A DNA stretch of 5,628 nucleotides from Vulcanimicrobiota bacterium (GTDB lineage Bacteria; Vulcanimicrobiota; Vulcanimicrobiia; Vulcanimicrobiales; Vulcanimicrobiaceae), in the NCBI GenBank assembly GCA_019245275.1, contig JAFARW010000140.1, positions 1 to 5,628 of the forward strand. The letters are read 5' to 3'. Below are positions 4,702-5,628 of this stretch, piece after piece. Within the stretch, counting starts at the first letter, position 1; every line of letters starts with the position of its first letter. The notes beneath the pieces were generated by a model. It ran no database searches. It had not been told where the DNA came from and saw only the letters and a list, made by a program, of their open reading frames with translations. A program made the position numbers and the translations under genes.

Positions 4702-5628
4702 ACGCGTCGCACTATGGGCGCTGTGTTTGGCTTTTTGCGCTTGTGCGCATGCTCCGGTAAATCAACCAGCACAGCCACAAAAACACGTCGCGACGCCTGC
4801 GCCGAAACCGTTGAGCGCCGATCAACGGCGCCGTTTACACGCGGATATCGATGCGATCTTTACGAGCAGCGGGGCGCAAAGTCTCTGCATCATCGATGAC
4901 AGCGGTGCTCCGGTCTACGAACGCAGCGCGATGCTCGCGGTTGCGCCGGCGTCGGCGCAGAAGTTGATCGTAGCCGCGACGGCGCTAACCGACCTTGGTG
5001 TCGCATATCAATTTGTAACGACGATGGCAGCGCGCGAGCGTCCGCAAAATGGCATCCTGAATGGAGATCTCTGGTTGATCGGCTCCGCCGATCCGGTGCT
5101 CGTCTCAAACGACTTACGCGGCGGCGTCAAGATTTTGCAAGCCGAGGGTCTGAAAGAAGTTCGCGGTGGCGTCCGTGTCGATGCGACTTTCTTGAGTGGA
5201 CCCGAACGCAATCCGCGGTGGGAGGCAAGTGACGCACAATACGGCTTTTCCGCTGCTACGAGCGCCATCTCTCTCGATCAAGACACGATCGAGGTGCACG
5301 TTTCGCCAGCGAGCGAAGGATTGGCGGCGCGCGTCTGGCTCGAGCCACCGTCGAGCATCGCGACCTTGAGCGGCGACGTCGTGACCGTTGCGCCGGGATT
5401 GCAAACAACAATTGCCGTCAACCCGGGCGATGAGCCGAATCATTTTTCGATCGGCGGCCAAATTGCCGCGGACGATCGTAAAGCGATCCTCTACGTGCCG
5501 ATTCATGGCATACCACTCTACGTTGCCGACGTGCTGACACGCATGTTGCAGCAGCGCCGGATTTCGGTTGCCAAGTTGCCTCACGTCGGAGTTGCGCCGC
5601 GCGGGATGCAAGTTTTGTGCCGCCACCG
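4658..5628 (+). CDS. dacB: D-alanyl-D-alanine carboxypeptidase, family S13 (PBP4/DacB type), 3' end outside window
   Basis: Periplasmic penicillin-binding enzyme that removes the terminal D-Ala from peptidoglycan stem peptides, or cuts cross-links. It reads open to the right edge (323 complete codons). From ATG 4658, residues 17-32 are a signal core (VALWALCLAFCACAHA) preceded by KPKR, then a Pro/Gln-rich spacer. The mature domain begins near 67 (FTSSGAQSLCIIDDSG). The active-site SxxK is PASAQKL, Ser99 and Lys102. The S13 pattern continues with LNGDLWLIGSADPVL (about 134-148), WEASDAQYGFSAATSAISLD (188-207) and, at the edge, VLCRH, just where the family has its SPpL segment. The SxN and KTG motifs would lie downstream. 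The start is uncertain: no good ribosome site is seen, the first dozen residues overlap the SDR gene in another frame, and no later ATG, GTG or TTG precedes the signal core. FCAC is only a poor lipobox. Translation is probably coupled to the SDR gene. Confidence 0.85.
   Translation, partial: MSAAGCPQHTNVKPKRVALWALCLAFCACAHAPVNQPAQPQKHVATPAPKPLSADQRRRLHADIDAIFTSSGAQSLCIIDDSGAPVYERSAMLAVAPASAQKLIVAATALTDLGVAYQFVTTMAARERPQNGILNGDLWLIGSADPVLVSNDLRGGVKILQAEGLKEVRGGVRVDATFLSGPERNPRWEASDAQYGFSAATSAISLDQDTIEVHVSPASEGLAARVWLEPPSSIATLSGDVVTVAPGLQTTIAVNPGDEPNHFSIGGQIAADDRKAILYVPIHGIPLYVADVLTRMLQQRRISVAKLPHVGVAPRGMQVLCRH

Noticed and set aside
4714..4899. A 61-residue + strand reading frame just after the SDR gene
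   Set aside because: It lies in another frame inside the S13 carboxypeptidase gene, has no recognisable domain, is rich in Arg/Thr/Cys as shadow frames are, and the S13 frame reads through the same stretch with a signal peptide.
4714..4901. Possible frameshift at the start of the S13 gene, since its S13-like region and the first ATG after the SDR stop are in different frames
   Set aside because: The S13 frame stays open upstream to 4658 and yields a plausible signal peptide and Pro/Gln spacer, so no frameshift is needed.
5114..5626. A 170-residue minus strand reading frame opposite the S13 gene
   Set aside because: The + strand frame matches family S13 motifs throughout. The minus frame is its complement shadow, with no motif of its own.

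Overview
The window looks like chromosomal DNA from a GC-rich (about 60% by eye) didermic bacterium with dense coding, all on the + strand. The markers are an RND exporter, two secreted stalk-domain (copper amine oxidase N-terminal-like) proteins, an SDR oxidoreductase and a penicillin-binding D,D-carboxypeptidase of family S13. Stalk-domain proteins next to RND exporters in a GC-rich genome would fit Candidatus Eremiobacterota/Vulcanimicrobiota (WPS-2). That placement is a guess from gene style, not a demonstrated assignment.

Layout. (1) Positions 2-1924: the C-terminal half of an RND efflux permease whose 5' part lies upstream, closed by a strong intrinsic terminator (1941-1990). (2) Positions 2045-2782 and 2826-3893: a tandem pair of paralogous exported proteins. 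Each has a 28-residue signal peptide, a stalk domain made of two halves spaced exactly 60 residues apart, a Gly-to-Pro linker and an Ig-like domain; the second copy has one more C-terminal beta domain. The first has a good ribosome binding site, and only 43 bases separate the pair, so they are probably one transcript. (3) Positions 3894-3951: a short gap with an 11-bp hairpin that looks like the terminator of the pair but overlaps the best start of the next gene. (4) Positions 3928-4701: an SDR-family protein with an altered nucleotide-binding signature. (5) From 4658 to the right edge: the N-terminal part of a family S13 D-alanyl-D-alanine carboxypeptidase (PBP4/DacB type), overlapping the SDR gene in another frame.

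The shared theme is the cell envelope: export across the inner membrane, secreted beta-rich proteins and peptidoglycan trimming. Nothing shows that these genes form one pathway; they read as two or three adjacent transcription units. No RNA genes, insertion sequences, CRISPR arrays or phage genes were seen. The points most worth a second look are the tandem stalk pair with its matching linker hairpins, the hairpin over the SDR start, the unusual SDR signature, and the extra hydrophobic segments in the RND protein.
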